DNA of 64,000 nt from Hsuehochloa calcarea (GCA_036346395.1 CM070604.1:37351662-37415661); one strand, 5' to 3'. Counted from the first letter of the stretch, positions 9,990 through 20,818 are shown. The notes: generated by a model from the letters alone, not told the origin. Numbers and translations: made by a program.

Positions 9990-10614
9990 AAAGTAGGCAT
10001 GGAAACTCGTCCAGACGACGAGGAAGTTGCACTGATAACCATCGGTGCAGCGTTGTCGAAAAACAAAGGCTCGGCTCCTCCGTCCAAGAGACGTCGACTT
10101 GCGAGATCCGCTGACAAGGGAGGAGCAAGTTCGAGCTCTGGTTTTTCGACTAGATCTTCCACAAAGCCTGCGACGGACATAGCCATAATTGAAGCCGAGG
10201 CTGAAGCCGTCGAAGCCGAGGGGGTTGAAGCAGTTGAACCTCTCAAGCACAAACCCCGCAGGCCTAAGGTACCCTTCTACTATAACAAGAGATCTTTCGC
10301 AGTTTCTGCCACTCCTAGTTTTGTTAAGCAACTGGAAAAGGATATCTGAAAAGATTTTATGTCTTTTGTAAAGGGCGATCTTTGCTCAGCACGACTGCGA
10401 TTGAGGGTAGTCTTTGCTCTTAGGTGGTCGAGGCCGATCTCGGCTCTTGAGAAAATCGAGAGACCGTAGATGTGGTTCCTGTTCAAATTCTACGACCAGA
10501 CGTGGTCGTAGCTGGGCCCATTATTGAACCTCGACCAGACGTGGTCGTAGAGAAGAAGAAGTCCTCCGTTGGGAGGATTGCTCCTAAGTTTCTGGTTAAG
10601 ACCAGGGTGCAGAG
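9990..10614 (+). pseudogene. Antisense gene, exon 3 (basic and acidic linker region)
   Basis: Acceptor tttacag|aaag at 9989/9990; donor gtatgt at 10615. An open frame from the METRPDDEE start at 9999 runs to 10349. It contains a basic stretch KRRRLARS that could be a nuclear localisation signal, a serine-rich run, and an Ala/Glu-rich acidic stretch. A stop (TGA at 10347-10349) breaks the exon before its donor. Two perfect palindromes of the same TACGAC family (arms CTACGACCA and TGGTCGTAG) lie near 10489-10545. The counterpart in the second element is at 63651-63921, also with a basic KKRKTS stretch. Confidence 0.55.
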
Positions 10615-10695
10615 GTATGTGAAATGTACTAAAGTGTAAGAACAACATTTACCTTTTTCCTTTTCACAACCTTGATTTGCTTTTCTTTATTTTAG

Positions 10696-11241
10696 TCCGA
10701 CTCCTTGACCCACAGGAATGCTTAGTTGAGAAGCCCATTGCCACTTCTTGATTCTTCAAGAGGTAACAATGGAGGTGGTCGAAGGATCATCCTTGGCCCA
10801 GTGGCGATGAAGTCGTGGCTCCCAGTGGTTCCTACAACCGTGATCTTGTAGCTACGATCGATGAAGTAGCAACTCGACTCTCGAGGTCGTAGAGACAACG
10901 AGGCAGTGTAAAGCCTCTGGTCAAAGCGATGACGAGCACATGCACCGCTACCGGGAAGGAAATCGTGGCGGCGTTCCTTCCAAATCCAAAGAGAAGCCGC
11001 AACTCTGTAATCGGAGGAAGAAGAATACTTCAACCACGTGACTTCTTTGGGCTGCGCCATCGTCGTAGGGTCTTACGCTTTCGGATCTCGCGACCGAGTC
11101 CCCATCCCAAAGATATTCCCAATAGAAAACATTTTTGACAATGAGCGTCTTGAGAAGGTTTGGTGGGATCAAGTTGCGAAGGTGGACAAGCTGAAGACCC
11201 CGGAGATGGTTTATTCGGCATTTGCTAGGTCGACCATGAAT
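10696..11241 (+). pseudogene. Antisense gene, probable exon 4
   Basis: Acceptor attttag|tccg at 10695/10696; donor gtaagt at 11242. The 3' part is open and ends in frame with exon 5. The 5' part (10696-10930) has stops in the expected frame, so this exon is damaged. A WWDQVAKVDKLKTPE-like stretch is visible near 11160-11210. No known domain is recognised. Confidence 0.5.
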
Positions 11242-11307
11242 GTAAGTATTTTTTAGGATACTTATATATGTGATTTTCCCTTTCTTCTCACTGTCTTCCT
11301 TTTGCAG

Positions 11308-12722
11308 AAAGCTCTAGAGCAAATTGCCGTTGTTGGTGAGTATCATCGACAACTTCTAGAGCTCCGAATGGAAAAAGAGGAACTCTGCATACAGGCAGAG
11401 AGATGGTAAGCCACTGTTATTCATAGTCGCTTTCGATTTGACTACTTATATAGTGCTTACGAGATTTGTCATGGAAAAACTTATGACAAGGTACTGGTCG
11501 TAAAAAGCTTACGACCAGAGGCTTTGTCGTAGAAAGACTTACGACCAGGTCGATGGTCGTAGAAGAACTTACAACCGATTGACCTATGTTCATATCCACT
11601 TTTATCCTTTGTAGGTTAAAAAGTGACGCAAAGACCTTAGCTGACTCGCTCGATTATGAAAAAGAGGAGTCGAAAAAGCTAAGGGAGGAAGTAGTAGACC
11701 TCTCGAAGAAACTTCGAGAAGCCATCTCTGCAACTAAAAGATTGCAGGAAAAAATAAACAGTAAGTGCTGAACTTAAGACTGCTTTTGACTTTGACCTTT
11801 ACTCGACTCTCATTTCTTTTCCAGAAAAAGAAGATGAAATGAAGAAGCTCCGGACTGAAGTTGGAGAAAAAGCTTTGGTCATTCAGGAGTTTTCTCGTAT
11901 TACTAAGAATAAGGATCAGGAACTCGAGGGACTGAAAACTCGAGTAACAGGTAAGCAATTCTTTACCTGTTGTTCTTTTCGAGTATTTTCCCTTTTCTAA
12001 TGCTAATTTCTTTTTCAGAAATTGCTGTCGAATTGAGAAGCCTCGAGACTGAAATAAATGAAAAAACTCTGATCTGTAATGAGACCGTCCGCATTGCTAA
12101 GATGAATGCAGAGGACGTTAAAACATGGGAGAAAAAGCACGCTGAAACCATTACTTCCCATAAAGAAGAAGTCAAGAAGTTGGATTCTCGACTAGTAGGT
12201 AAGAAATGCTTTACCTATAATTATATTTGTGTTCTCTTCCTCTAGAAGTTTATTTTTGTTTGACCGGTTTTATTCTTTTCAGAACAAGTGGTCGAGAACA
12301 AAAGACTTCGCGAGGCTCCGACTCGTTCCCAACAGGAGATGGAATCCATGAAGACTAATCTTCAAGGCAACATCACACTCCTGAACAATGTACTTGGTGA
12401 GCTACATACTGAGGGAAAAACTCCTCGAGAAGATACGATAGCTGCTCACATAAGTACCATCGGGGAACAAGTCGGAAATTTGCAAGAAATGGTGACCACT
12501 CTGAAGGCCAACCAAGCTGAATCCATAAGGGAGACAATCGAAGCTGCAGTAAGTTACGCTTTGGCGAAACTTAAAGCTCATGACCCCCGCCTTAACGTGC
12601 AACCAATTGAAGCCGACTTCGACTGCCCTGAATCAGAGGCGAGTCGTTTGATTGCAGAAATGCAATCAGTTGGCAAAAAGGTGGCGGAGGAAATGCAACT
12701 GGGCTCTCCCCCTTCAGAGTGA
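11308..12722 (+). CDS. Antisense gene, exons 5-9: intact coiled-coil C-terminal part
   Basis: Five exons with GT-AG borders: 11308-11405, 11615-11760, 11825-11950, 12019-12198 and 12283-12722. I checked phases by hand. The reading frame is continuous across all four introns (the first in phase 2, the next three in phase 1) and ends at TGA 12720-12722. The product is rich in Glu, Lys and Leu with few Pro or Gly, for example KKLREEVVDLSKKLREA. That is typical of a long coiled coil. The last exon ends in an acidic tail. Family knowledge: Tat-lineage elements carry extra ORFs of unknown function, some antisense. The short, evenly spaced introns and the preserved frame, while exon 1 is broken, are unusual. 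A role in dimerisation is inference. Confidence 0.7.
11465..11575. repeat. Palindrome array in the intron between exons 5 and 6
   Basis: Four units near 28 bp. Arm pairs: GTCAT with ATGAC, GGTCGTA with TACGACC, GTCGTA with TACGAC, and a last unit GGTCGTA with TACAACC that has one mismatch. Same family as the LTR array. Confidence 0.8.
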
Positions 12723-13646
12723 TCTATAACAAATTTGTAAGACAGACAAATTTCTGTTGATGAAATATATGTGATCCATCTTGTTTCCTGCAAATCATCT
12801 TGTCGAGTAGTTAGCAACTCAAAAGATAATTAATGAATGAAAGACCAAGAACTGAAGTTAAATTAATAACTTTATCCTAGCCCCCGACTATTTGCTTGGC
12901 TTGTATAGACAATCCAAGTAAATAGTGTGTGAAATAGAAAGAGATGTTTGTTTAACTTATTGTTTTTGTTATGGTTGTCAAGCACTGGTCGAAAGAGTAG
13001 AAACGACTCGACACTAGGAAGTTCCTTCTAGTGGGCAGGACCACGTGCAGAGAGGAAAGGCTTCGACTAGGTGATGTTACCATCTCCGACTAGTTTAATC
13101 AAACCAAGAACATCAACTTGAGTTAAGCAAACGTTTAGAGGACTTTAATAATTCGTTCGCCCTTTTCTGATGGACTCGATAAGTCTTTTCCAGTAGCAAA
13201 AGTGGGAGACTGAGCAACGCTAGGAAGTTCCTTCTAGTGGGCGGGACCACGTCAGAGAGGAAAGACTTGACTAGGTGTGTCTCTTCCTTCACCGCTTAAA
13301 ACGAAGCGAGTACACCAAAGGTGGTTGAATAAATATAAAAAAGTGCACTCTACTTAGAATAATTTTCGAAATTACGAAAACTAAGATGGGAAGAGTTGGC
13401 TTTGAGAACATTTCGACTAGATAGAACCCGAGCTCTCTGAATTGGCAACAAAAGTGAGTAACGGGTCGATGCTAGGAAGTTCCTTCTAGTGGGCAGGACC
13501 ACGTGCAGAGAGGAAAGACTTCGACTAGATGATGTTACTCGCCTTTCGACCAGTGTAAAGAAAACTGGGTGTTTTTGGATCATAGTCGAAAGATTATAAA
13601 GCACTACTCAAAAATAAGACAAAAGAGGTAGAAGGAACCTGGATCT
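12723..13646. repeat. Spacer between converging genes, with three copies of a 60-85-bp repeat
   Basis: No gene seen. Three dispersed direct repeats start at about 13003, 13219 and 13466. They share the core taggaagttccttctagtgg, then a gggcAGGACCACGT-type tract and agaggaaag. They sit between the end of the plus-strand antisense gene (12722) and the end of the minus-strand integrase (13647), so the 3' ends of both transcripts should lie here. A terminator or insulator role is only a guess. Confidence 0.6.
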
Positions 13647-14724
13647 TTATTGTCCGAGAGGTTGGTCACACATAGAATTTGCGTTAACTGGTCGATGTTC
13701 CAAGAATTTGAGAGAACTCATCCCATCTTCCATTGCTAGTCGTACCGACTCTGGCCGAGTGACTTCGACCACTGTGTAAGGACCTTCCCACTTGGGAGAA
13801 AGTTTATTCCGATTAGACTTGGATTGGCAGAGCCTCAATACCAAGTCACCTACAAAGAAGGTCAGCGGTAGGACCTTACGATCGTAGTATCTGCGTAGGG
13901 CTTGTTGGTAGACTGCTGAACGGATTAAGGCCATGTTTCTCCTTTCTTCGAGTAGGTTAATGTCATCTGCTCGAAGTTGTTCCTGGTCGGAGTTGTTGAA
14001 GGTTTCAACTCGTGTCGACCGCAATTTTAGCTCCGGAGGAAGCATGGCTTCGGCTCCGAACACTAGAAAAAATGGTGTTTCTCCTGTCGCTCGACTAGTG
14101 GTCGTACGAACTGCCCATAATACGGAAGGTAATTCTTGTACCCAAGCCCCCGAGCGCTTAACGAGCTGGTCGAAGACTCGGGTTTTAATTCCTCGCATTA
14201 TTTGGCCGTTTGCACGTTCGACTGCCCCGTTGCTTTGGGGATGTGCAACAGAAGCATAACATAACTTGGTACCCAACTCGTCGCAAAATTCCTGAAATTT
14301 TGCACTTGCGAATTGTTTACCATTGTCTGTAATTATCCGACTCGGAACTCCAAATCGGCTAATTACGCATCTCATCATGAACCTTTTCTTTGCTTGCTGT
14401 TATTATCGATTCTGAGTTCGGCTTCGATCCATTTTGTGAACGTGTCAATAGCCATAAAAAGGAATTCGAAACCTCCTGGAGTTTTGGGAAACGGTCCTAG
14501 GATATCGAGACCCCAGGTCGCAAAAGGCCAAGAAAGAGGTATTATGCATAATGCTTGAGCCGGTTGGTGTATCTGCTTGCCATGAAACTGGCATTGGACA
14601 CACTTTTTAACCACCTCTTTAGCATCGTACAGAGCTGTTGGCTAGTAAAAACCTTGTCGAAAGGCCTTACCGACCAATGTTCTGTAGGAAGCATGCGTCC
14701 CACAGATGCCACTGTGTATATCAT
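13647..14724 (-). pseudogene. Integrase of the Tat element
   Basis: Two overlapping frames, 14375-14614 and 13647-14378, with a frameshift near 14376. Visible parts: CVQCQ, the cysteine pair of the zinc domain; LDILGPF with the first catalytic Asp; ITDNGKQF with the second Asp; GAVERANG with the catalytic Glu. A C-terminal DNA-binding region follows (LSPKWEGPYTV). All three catalytic acids are present. It would insert the cDNA into the host genome, acting in the nucleus. It is the last sense gene. A shift near its start and the broken RNase H upstream make a full polyprotein impossible here. Confidence 0.85.
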
Positions 14725-15763
14725 GAAGGAGTGTTATTCCTTCGTTTTGCGGAATGCATCGCATGAGTATCCCTTGGGTTCCTCATTTGTAGAGGACTCT
14801 TTCGACCAAAGTATACATTTTGGCTTTTCGGGATAAACGATCTGCCTCAAGATCATCCTCGATGCACGAACCCTTGTGAAGATACTCGTAGATGGGAGTC
14901 ATCCGTATCCTCGTAATCTAATGAGGCCATCTCAATAGGAGGTGTCTCTCGGTTCTTCGACCGAGAGCGGCTTTGAGTTGCTCCAAGAAAACTCCTTTTA
15001 GTCTGCAGATCGGAAGAAGCCATCCGAGCAAGTTGGTGCGAGAAATTATCCTTCGAGGGATGAATTGTACCTCGAAACCTAAAAATACTTTTCTAGCTTA
15101 CGTATTCGATAGGTACCGAGACATTGTCAAGTTAGAGCACCGTACTCTTTCCCGACTTGATTCACGACTAGTTGAGAGTCTCCTCTTACGAGTAGTCGAT
15201 TTAATCGAGAGCGCTTTCAGCTCGTATGCCGCTTAGCAAACCTTCGTGCTCGCCACGTTGTTAGTGGCCCGAAAGTTTAATTGTATGGCATACTTTAAGG
15301 TTTCTCGGTAGGAGATACGGGACCACCCGACCCAGAGCCACTTAAAGTAAGTGACCCATCAAAGTACATCATCCAGCGATCGTGGGAATCGTCTTGGGGA
15401 TCTGAGCAGTTCAGATTTGTCCATTCGGCGACAAAGTCCGCCAAGATCCGGGATTGGCCGTTCGGGACACGAAATGGAGGTCGAACTCCCAAGTTCGATG
15501 ACCATTTTGCCATGCGTCCATTGTTTCCTTATTATGGAGGATTGCTCCCAAAGGAAACTCGAGGGCACCTGACTATTTTGTGCGCTGAAAATAATGCCGC
15601 AGCTTCCTCGAAGACATGAGGAGGGCATATAGAAGTTTCGGACACGAGGTAACGCACCTTAGGCCCGTAAAACTTCACCGACGTAGTAAATTGGTCGCGT
15701 TATGCGTTTTCACGCTCTACGACCAAGATTGCGCTTTTTGCTGTGGCGTGGCGACTAGGTAAA
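14725..15763 (-). pseudogene. RNase H region of the Tat element, degenerate
   Basis: No long frame. An RNase H-like stretch (RWMMYFDGSLTLSGSG, with the first catalytic Asp) lies in 15295-15513. A neighbouring frame, 15359-15628, overlaps it. This 'second' RNase H type is a known addition in the Tat lineage, but whether two RNase H domains exist here cannot be told. Frameshifts occur near 15500, 15630 and 15760. Open frames on the plus strand here are shadows. Confidence 0.65.
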
Positions 15764-16717
15764 TTAAGAGCGCCTCTTCCGGTTTTGGAGAAACCGAGCA
15801 GAGCATTCGAAGGTACCTCTTGACATCCTCGAAGCGGCGCTTGCCTCGTTCGACCACTCAAAACCTTCGTGTCTCCTGAGAAGTTTAAAGAAAGGTAGTC
15901 CTTTTTCACCTAATCGTGCGATGAAACGACTTAAAGCCGCCATGCACCCAGTGAGTTTCTGGACTTCCTTTTTTGTGGTCGGAGGGCGCATTTGGAGGAT
16001 GGCCTTTATTTTCTCAGGATTTGCTTCGATTCCTCGTTCAGATACTAGGAATCCAAGCAATTTTCCTGAAGAAATTCCAAACACACACTTCTCGGGATTA
16101 AGTTTTAAGCAGTGCTTTCTGAGGTTGTCGAATGTTTCTTGTAGGTCAGTGATATGATTAAATTTCTTAATGCTTTTTACGACTAAATCATCAACATAGG
16201 CTTTCAGATTCTGGCCTAATTGAGATGAAAAAGTTGATTGCATCAAGCGTTGAAAAGAAGCACCGGCATTCTTTAGACCAAATGGCATTTTGACATAGCA
16301 AAAGGTACCAAATGGTGTAATGAATGCGGTCTTTTCTTCATCGTTTAGACACATATTGATCTGGTGGTATCCAGAATATGCATCTAAAAAACTTAATATT
16401 TCACAACCTGCAGTAGAATCAACCAACTGATCGATACGAGGTAAAGGAAAATCATCTTTTGGACAAGCTTTATTAAGATCAGTGAAGTCTACGCACATAC
16501 GCCATTTGCCGTTTGACTTCTTGACCATTACAGGGTTAGCCAACCACTCTGGGTGGTTGACTTCTCTTATAAAGCCTGCTTTAAGTAGCTTATCCAATTC
16601 TGATTTAATAGCATCTCGTCGATCAGGGGCAAATCTCTGTAATTTTTGTTTTACGGGTACTTTATCAGGCCGTAAAGCTAGCCTGTGCTCGATCACCTCC
16701 CTGGGGACTCCGGGCAT
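15764..16717 (-). CDS. Reverse transcriptase of the Tat element (partial polyprotein)
   Basis: A 317-codon open stretch. RT blocks in order: GFIREVNHPEWLANPVMVKK, WRMCVDFTDLNKACPKD, the LSFLDAYSGYHQI block with a catalytic Asp, PFGLKNAGASFQRLM, and AYVDDLVVKS with the catalytic Asp pair. The thumb/connection KLTGCMAAL follows. All three catalytic Asp are kept. It would copy the element RNA into DNA in cytoplasmic particles. The frame breaks on both sides (near 16717 towards the protease and near 15764 towards RNase H). The start at 16717 is only the first Met after the break. Confidence 0.9.
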   Translation of the reverse strand: MPGVPREVIEHRLALRPDKVPVKQKLQRFAPDRRDAIKSELDKLLKAGFIREVNHPEWLANPVMVKKSNGKWRMCVDFTDLNKACPKDDFPLPRIDQLVDSTAGCEILSFLDAYSGYHQINMCLNDEEKTAFITPFGTFCYVKMPFGLKNAGASFQRLMQSTFSSQLGQNLKAYVDDLVVKSIKKFNHITDLQETFDNLRKHCLKLNPEKCVFGISSGKLLGFLVSERGIEANPEKIKAILQMRPPTTKKEVQKLTGCMAALSRFIARLGEKGLPFFKLLRRHEGFEWSNEASAASRMSRGTFECSARFLQNRKRRS

Positions 16718-16951
16718 GTCGGATGCTTGCCACGCGAAGACATCTGCGTTAGCTCGTAGGAAGGTGATGAGGGTGTCTTCCTATTTGTGGTCGGAAGTCT
16801 CCCCGATGCGAACAGTCTTTGAGGGTTTCTCTGCGTCCAGAGGAACCTCTTTGACTTGGTCGTTCGACTTTGATGCAGCTTTAGGCTTCGACTTGCTAGT
16901 CGAAGGCTGACTTTCTTCTCGAGTTGGTATTTGACCAACCATCTCGAGGGA
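16718..16951 (-). pseudogene. Protease-RT linker of the Tat element, frameshifted
   Basis: Low-complexity region between the protease and RT frames, read in the frame 16693-16986. It is rich in Lys, Ser and Arg. No domain is visible. At least one shift lies here. Confidence 0.4.
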
Positions 16952-18418
16952 TCAACAGTCGCAGTTATACGCCATCTTCTTGTCACAATGAATTGTGATC
17001 ACTCCTTTGGGACCTGGCATCTTAAGACATTGATACCCAAAATGAGTAGCTATTAAGAATTTTGCCAAAGTTGGTCGTCCGAGTATGGCGTTATATGCCG
17101 TATCGAAATCGACCACATCAAAGGAGATTTTCTTTGTCCTGAAATTACTTGGTGAACCAAATGTTAAAGGAAGAGAAACTTGGCCAATGGGTTTGGCCGA
17201 AGACCCCGGTACAATTCCATGAAAAGAGTATCGTACCGGTCTTACCTTTGTCCTGGGTACTTGCATCTCGTCCAGGGCATTTGTAAACAGTATGTTCAAG
17301 GAACTGCCACCATCAACCAAAACTCGATTGACCCGACAGTTGTTGATGGTGGGTTCGACCACAATCGGATATCGACCTGATCGATTCGAAGTGATCGGGC
17401 AGTCACCCTTCTCAAAAGAAATGGTAACTTCCGACCACTTCGGTAAATTATTGACAAGAGGAGCATCTATAGAGTTTACCTCTCGTCCGGCAGCTTTAAG
17501 TTGTCGTTTTGACTCGTATGTCGATGATCCTCTGTAGATGTGCTTAACGGTATGTTGCGGATCTTGGAACGGCATCTCTTCATCATCCGACGACTTTTGG
17601 CCACTCGTATTCCCTACCTGCTCGAGAGTGGGGAGTGGTTCTTTGCCGTTGTAGTAGTCCTCGAGCTTTCTTTGGAAAACTCGGCAGTTGCGGAGGTCGT
17701 GTCCTTCCTTTTTATGAAAAGGACACCACCTTGGTTTGTCGTTCTTTCGATCAGGGCGCTTACCTTTGCCTTGATCAGGGTACGATTTGGTGGTTCGTGG
17801 CTCTTTATTGTTCACAGCCAAGACCTCCTTGGAACCACTGGTTTGTGGTTTTTGACCCTTTATCTTATTCTTGGACTTCTTTGCTTTCTTGTCCTTTTTT
17901 CCACCAACTTCACCTGGCTCTCGAGGAGTATATGTTTCTCGATCAATAGTGTTGTTCCACTCGACCGCCTCGTAAGCGATGATATCGATCGACCATTTCA
18001 AGAGCTCGGCAACAGTGTTGGGAGGATTCAAAGCAATATCCTCTGTTATCCTTCTACTACGGACTCCTTGCTTAAAAGCCCTGATAACAGATGAGTCAGA
18101 AACTTCCAGAATTGAATTACGAACTTGACTAAAGCGTTTGATGAATTGGCGCAAAGTCTCGTCATTGCTCGTCTTATCCGGTGCAAGTCGCCTTCCTTTC
18201 CGTATGTTGTATGTGCCTTGGAAATTTACCATTAGAAGGTCGCAGAGATGATGCCAAGAGTAGATCGATTCGAGTGGTTGGTTTAATAACCACGATCGAG
18301 TGGATCCTTCAAGCACAGTTGGAAGGTAATTTGCCATTACATGCTCTCCTCTCCCGCCGCTTCGGACAAATTGTTGTATAGATTTGAAGAAATTCGATGG
18401 GATTTTGAGATCCATCAA
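16952..18418 (-). CDS. Gag core and protease of the Tat element
   Basis: A 488-codon open stretch. The N-terminal 150 residues hold the Retrotrans_gag pattern (MANYLPTVLEGSTRSWL, then FQGTYNIRKG and DETLRQFIKRFSQVRN). A lysine-rich linker follows. Next is a zinc-knuckle-like CPFHKKEGHDLRNC near residue 230, and then an aspartic protease domain with the motif RVLVDGGSSLNILF near residue 365 and AILGRPTLA near residue 445. Gag builds the particle and binds RNA; the protease cuts the polyprotein. DGGS instead of DTG/DSG is common in this lineage. The natural start lies upstream in broken gag frames. Confidence 0.85.
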   Translation of the reverse strand: MMDLKIPSNFFKSIQQFVRSGGRGEHVMANYLPTVLEGSTRSWLLNQPLESIYSWHHLCDLLMVNFQGTYNIRKGRRLAPDKTSNDETLRQFIKRFSQVRNSILEVSDSSVIRAFKQGVRSRRITEDIALNPPNTVAELLKWSIDIIAYEAVEWNNTIDRETYTPREPGEVGGKKDKKAKKSKNKIKGQKPQTSGSKEVLAVNNKEPRTTKSYPDQGKGKRPDRKNDKPRWCPFHKKEGHDLRNCRVFQRKLEDYYNGKEPLPTLEQVGNTSGQKSSDDEEMPFQDPQHTVKHIYRGSSTYESKRQLKAAGREVNSIDAPLVNNLPKWSEVTISFEKGDCPITSNRSGRYPIVVEPTINNCRVNRVLVDGGSSLNILFTNALDEMQVPRTKVRPVRYSFHGIVPGSSAKPIGQVSLPLTFGSPSNFRTKKISFDVVDFDTAYNAILGRPTLAKFLIATHFGYQCLKMPGPKGVITIHCDKKMAYNCDC

Positions 18419-19820
18419 ACTTCTCCATGTTTATCGGTCGAAATGAGGTGGCTAAATAACGGCTCGAAGGTCGGCGAAAATGCCCTGATCCGTAATAACT
18501 TCTTGACGTCTTCTTTGCGGAAAGAAGGGTTAATGTCACCAGTGATCGTATCGACGATACCCAGATGTGGTGACTTTGTCCCGTAGTTAGTCTCAATTCT
18601 ACGAGGGGAATACTCATCGTACTCCATCCGTTGCGGGTTTCCTTGTCGAAGTGGTGAACGATCACCTCTCCGAGGGGATTCTTGATCATCAGTCAATCGA
18701 AACATATTTCTCCGAGTAGGAGATCGATGCGACTTATAGCCGTGTCAATTTCTACGTGGTGAAATGTTTGATTGACTGGTAGCTGAGGAAGTCGCATTGC
18801 TACGACTACCTGAATGATGTCGATGAGGTGTTTGCAGTCTTGTCATCACGGTTCGAAGCCTTTGCGCAGTTTCTTCAGCGAAGAGATCGTATCCTGGCGT
18901 TCGAGCAAGCTCTCGAGTGGGATTTTTGAGCAAGTCTTTGATGTCCTGGAGTTCTTGTACCTCCTTCGACTGATATTGGATGCGCCCAGGCAGGTTCTTC
19001 TGGGCTGCAATCTTCTTCCGTCGGATGGCCTCAAAATTCTCCTCATCAGATCCTTGAGGCCTTCTCAATGGAGTGCGAGAATGTCGAGGATTTCCTCGCC
19101 ATCGTAGTATTGGTTCGCCTCGTCGCCGATGATGCCCTTGCCATTATCACAAGGGGGCGCAGTGCGTGATCTTCGGGGAGTGTTCTTATCTCGGCCTCCA
19201 TAAGGCTGACCCTGATCTGAGGGAAGGACGAAGACCTCCCGTTGATGATTCTCACTTGCGCTCGAGGCCTCCCCGCTTGAGGAGTACTCGAGAGACACCA
19301 TCTGGCGACTTGGAGTAACCCCCTCCAGGTAGGGGAACTCTGGGTTATAACTATCTCCGTCCGCAAATGAGATCTGCGGAGAGACGGTCGAATTTGCAGG
19401 AAAAGCATGCTTGATCCCACTCCCTCTGGAGTTATCCTGAGAGAGAGGATCACCAGATGTTGGTGGAGTCCTGGAATGGTGGCTCTCAGAACTTGTCTCA
19501 CCAGGTCGGACCGTCTTAGGGGGACTTGAACACTTGGAGGAAAAACTCTCATCGTGTTGTAAGTCCTTCTGGGTGCGGTCCTGGTCGGATTGACCCTTGT
19601 CCTTTGAGGGAATTGGCTCCTCTGTTGGACGTATCGTTGTGGGGGATAAGGATCCCTCCTCAACTCCATCGATGGGATGGCTTCCTGGAAAATGATTTCC
19701 GGAGGCGACATCACCATCGGAGGATGCATCATTCGGCTCGTAGTTGAAACCGGCATCCATGTCGACGTCTGCGTAATCTGCCAAGTCAAACCAGTTCTCC
19801 TCGTTCCATTCCCCTGCCAT
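18419..19820 (-). pseudogene. Gag N-terminal region of the Tat element, broken
   Basis: Three minus-strand frames follow each other: 19065-19820 (starts MAGEWNEENW, acidic, Ser/Pro-rich), 18745-19068 and 18415-18705. The last two overlap the start of the gag core, and the gag block MEKFDGSQNP lies in yet another frame (18309-18689). The start at 19820, 54 bp from the primer site side of the leader, is likely the real gag start. Several frameshifts and a gap (18706-18744) separate the parts. Confidence 0.7.
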
Positions 19821-19873
19821 GAGTGCATGAGATTTGGAAAAAGAGAGTATGTTGACAAGAGATTACCGGAAGA

Positions 19874-19891
19874 TCCCCACGGTCGGCGCCA
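19874..19891 (-). promoter_or_regulatory. Primer binding site of the Tat element
   Basis: Minus-strand TGGCGCCGACCGTGGGGA begins 2 nt from the 5' LTR. TGG pairs with the CCA end of a tRNA. It is not the iMet type used by the other elements here. The tRNA itself was not identified. Confidence 0.75.
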
Positions 19892-19893
19892 AC

Positions 19894-20813
19894 TGTCGTT
19901 GTTTTAGAACCGATCTTACGTAAAGATTGTTTGATTCAGGGGGTCTCCTAGAGATGAAATCACGCAGAGCGATTGACACGGGATTTTTATGCAGGTTCAG
20001 GCCTTCTCCGGGGAGAATAACAACCCTACTCCTGTGTGTGTGTGTGTGGTATTGACTGTATTCTCAACAATCAAGCCAGAAACTAAGACTATTACAAAGA
20101 ACAGTACTTGTCTCTCTACTTGATTGTCCTCGATTGGCTCTTGTTTTTTCTGCCCTCCCCTTGTCCTTCTGATTGATGCCTTTATATAGTCGTGAAAGAG
20201 TAGCCGTTTTCCCCTGCTGAAGAGGCGCCTAATTAAGTCAGTAATGGGCACATGATGGCAGTAATTACCAACGTAGTGGCTCCTTCATGCCGTTTGGCAG
20301 TTATCTTTCAGAGGTAATGGGGTATTAAGCACTATTACTGCGCGGAATAATAGTGCATGTGGACCGTCTGGATTCCTTAATCAATTGGACCCACTCGCTT
20401 GTAGGTTTTATTGACTATAAGGTGGTCGTGGTTGACTTGGTCGTAGCAGAACTTACGACTGAGTACAAGTCGTAGTAGAACTTACGACTGGATAATAGTC
20501 GTAGAAGGACTTACGACTAGGTATATGTCGTAGCAGAACTTACGAATGGACAATAGTCGTAGAAGGACTTACGACTGGGTAATGGTCGTAGAAGGACTTA
20601 CGACCAGGTAGTGGTCGTAGAAGGACTTACGACCATGACATAGTCGTAGTAAGACTTACGACAATAGGGGTGATTGTAGGAGAACTTACAATCACTTGGT
20701 AGGCCTCTCCCTTATAAATATAAGGGGTACTTCTGGGGACTATGTGACATCATATTTACCTATAATAAGAATTATAGATAAAAGATAAAATGAGGATTAT
20801 CAGATCCTCGTCA
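19894..20813 (-). repeat. 5' LTR of the Tat element
   Basis: About 920 bp; starts tgtcg, ends cctcgtca. It carries the better-preserved copy of the palindrome array (20440-20695, eight to nine units) and the TATA box at 20181-20189. A short TG repeat (gtgtgtgtgtgtg, 20034-20048) is longer than in the other LTR. Confidence 0.9.
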
Positions 20814-20818
20814 GATAT

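Larger units (their letters stand above)
7276..20813 (-). mobile_element. Complete Tat-type Gypsy retrotransposon with antisense gene
   Basis: A 13.5-kb element on the minus strand. LTRs 7276-8186 and 19894-20813 both start tgtcg and end cctcgtca. A perfect 5-bp target duplication, gatat, lies at 7271-7275 and 20814-20818. Next to the 5' LTR is a primer site with TGGCGCC, and next to the 3' LTR a G-rich tract. Sense order is gag, protease, RT, RNase H, integrase, which is Gypsy. A large 3' region carrying genes on the opposite strand is known from the Tat lineage (Grande, RIRE2/Retrosat2-like). It is inserted in LTR C: the sequence before and after reads continuously with 57190-57260, where the site is empty. 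Sense coding is broken by several frameshifts, so it is probably non-autonomous now. Confidence 0.9.
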
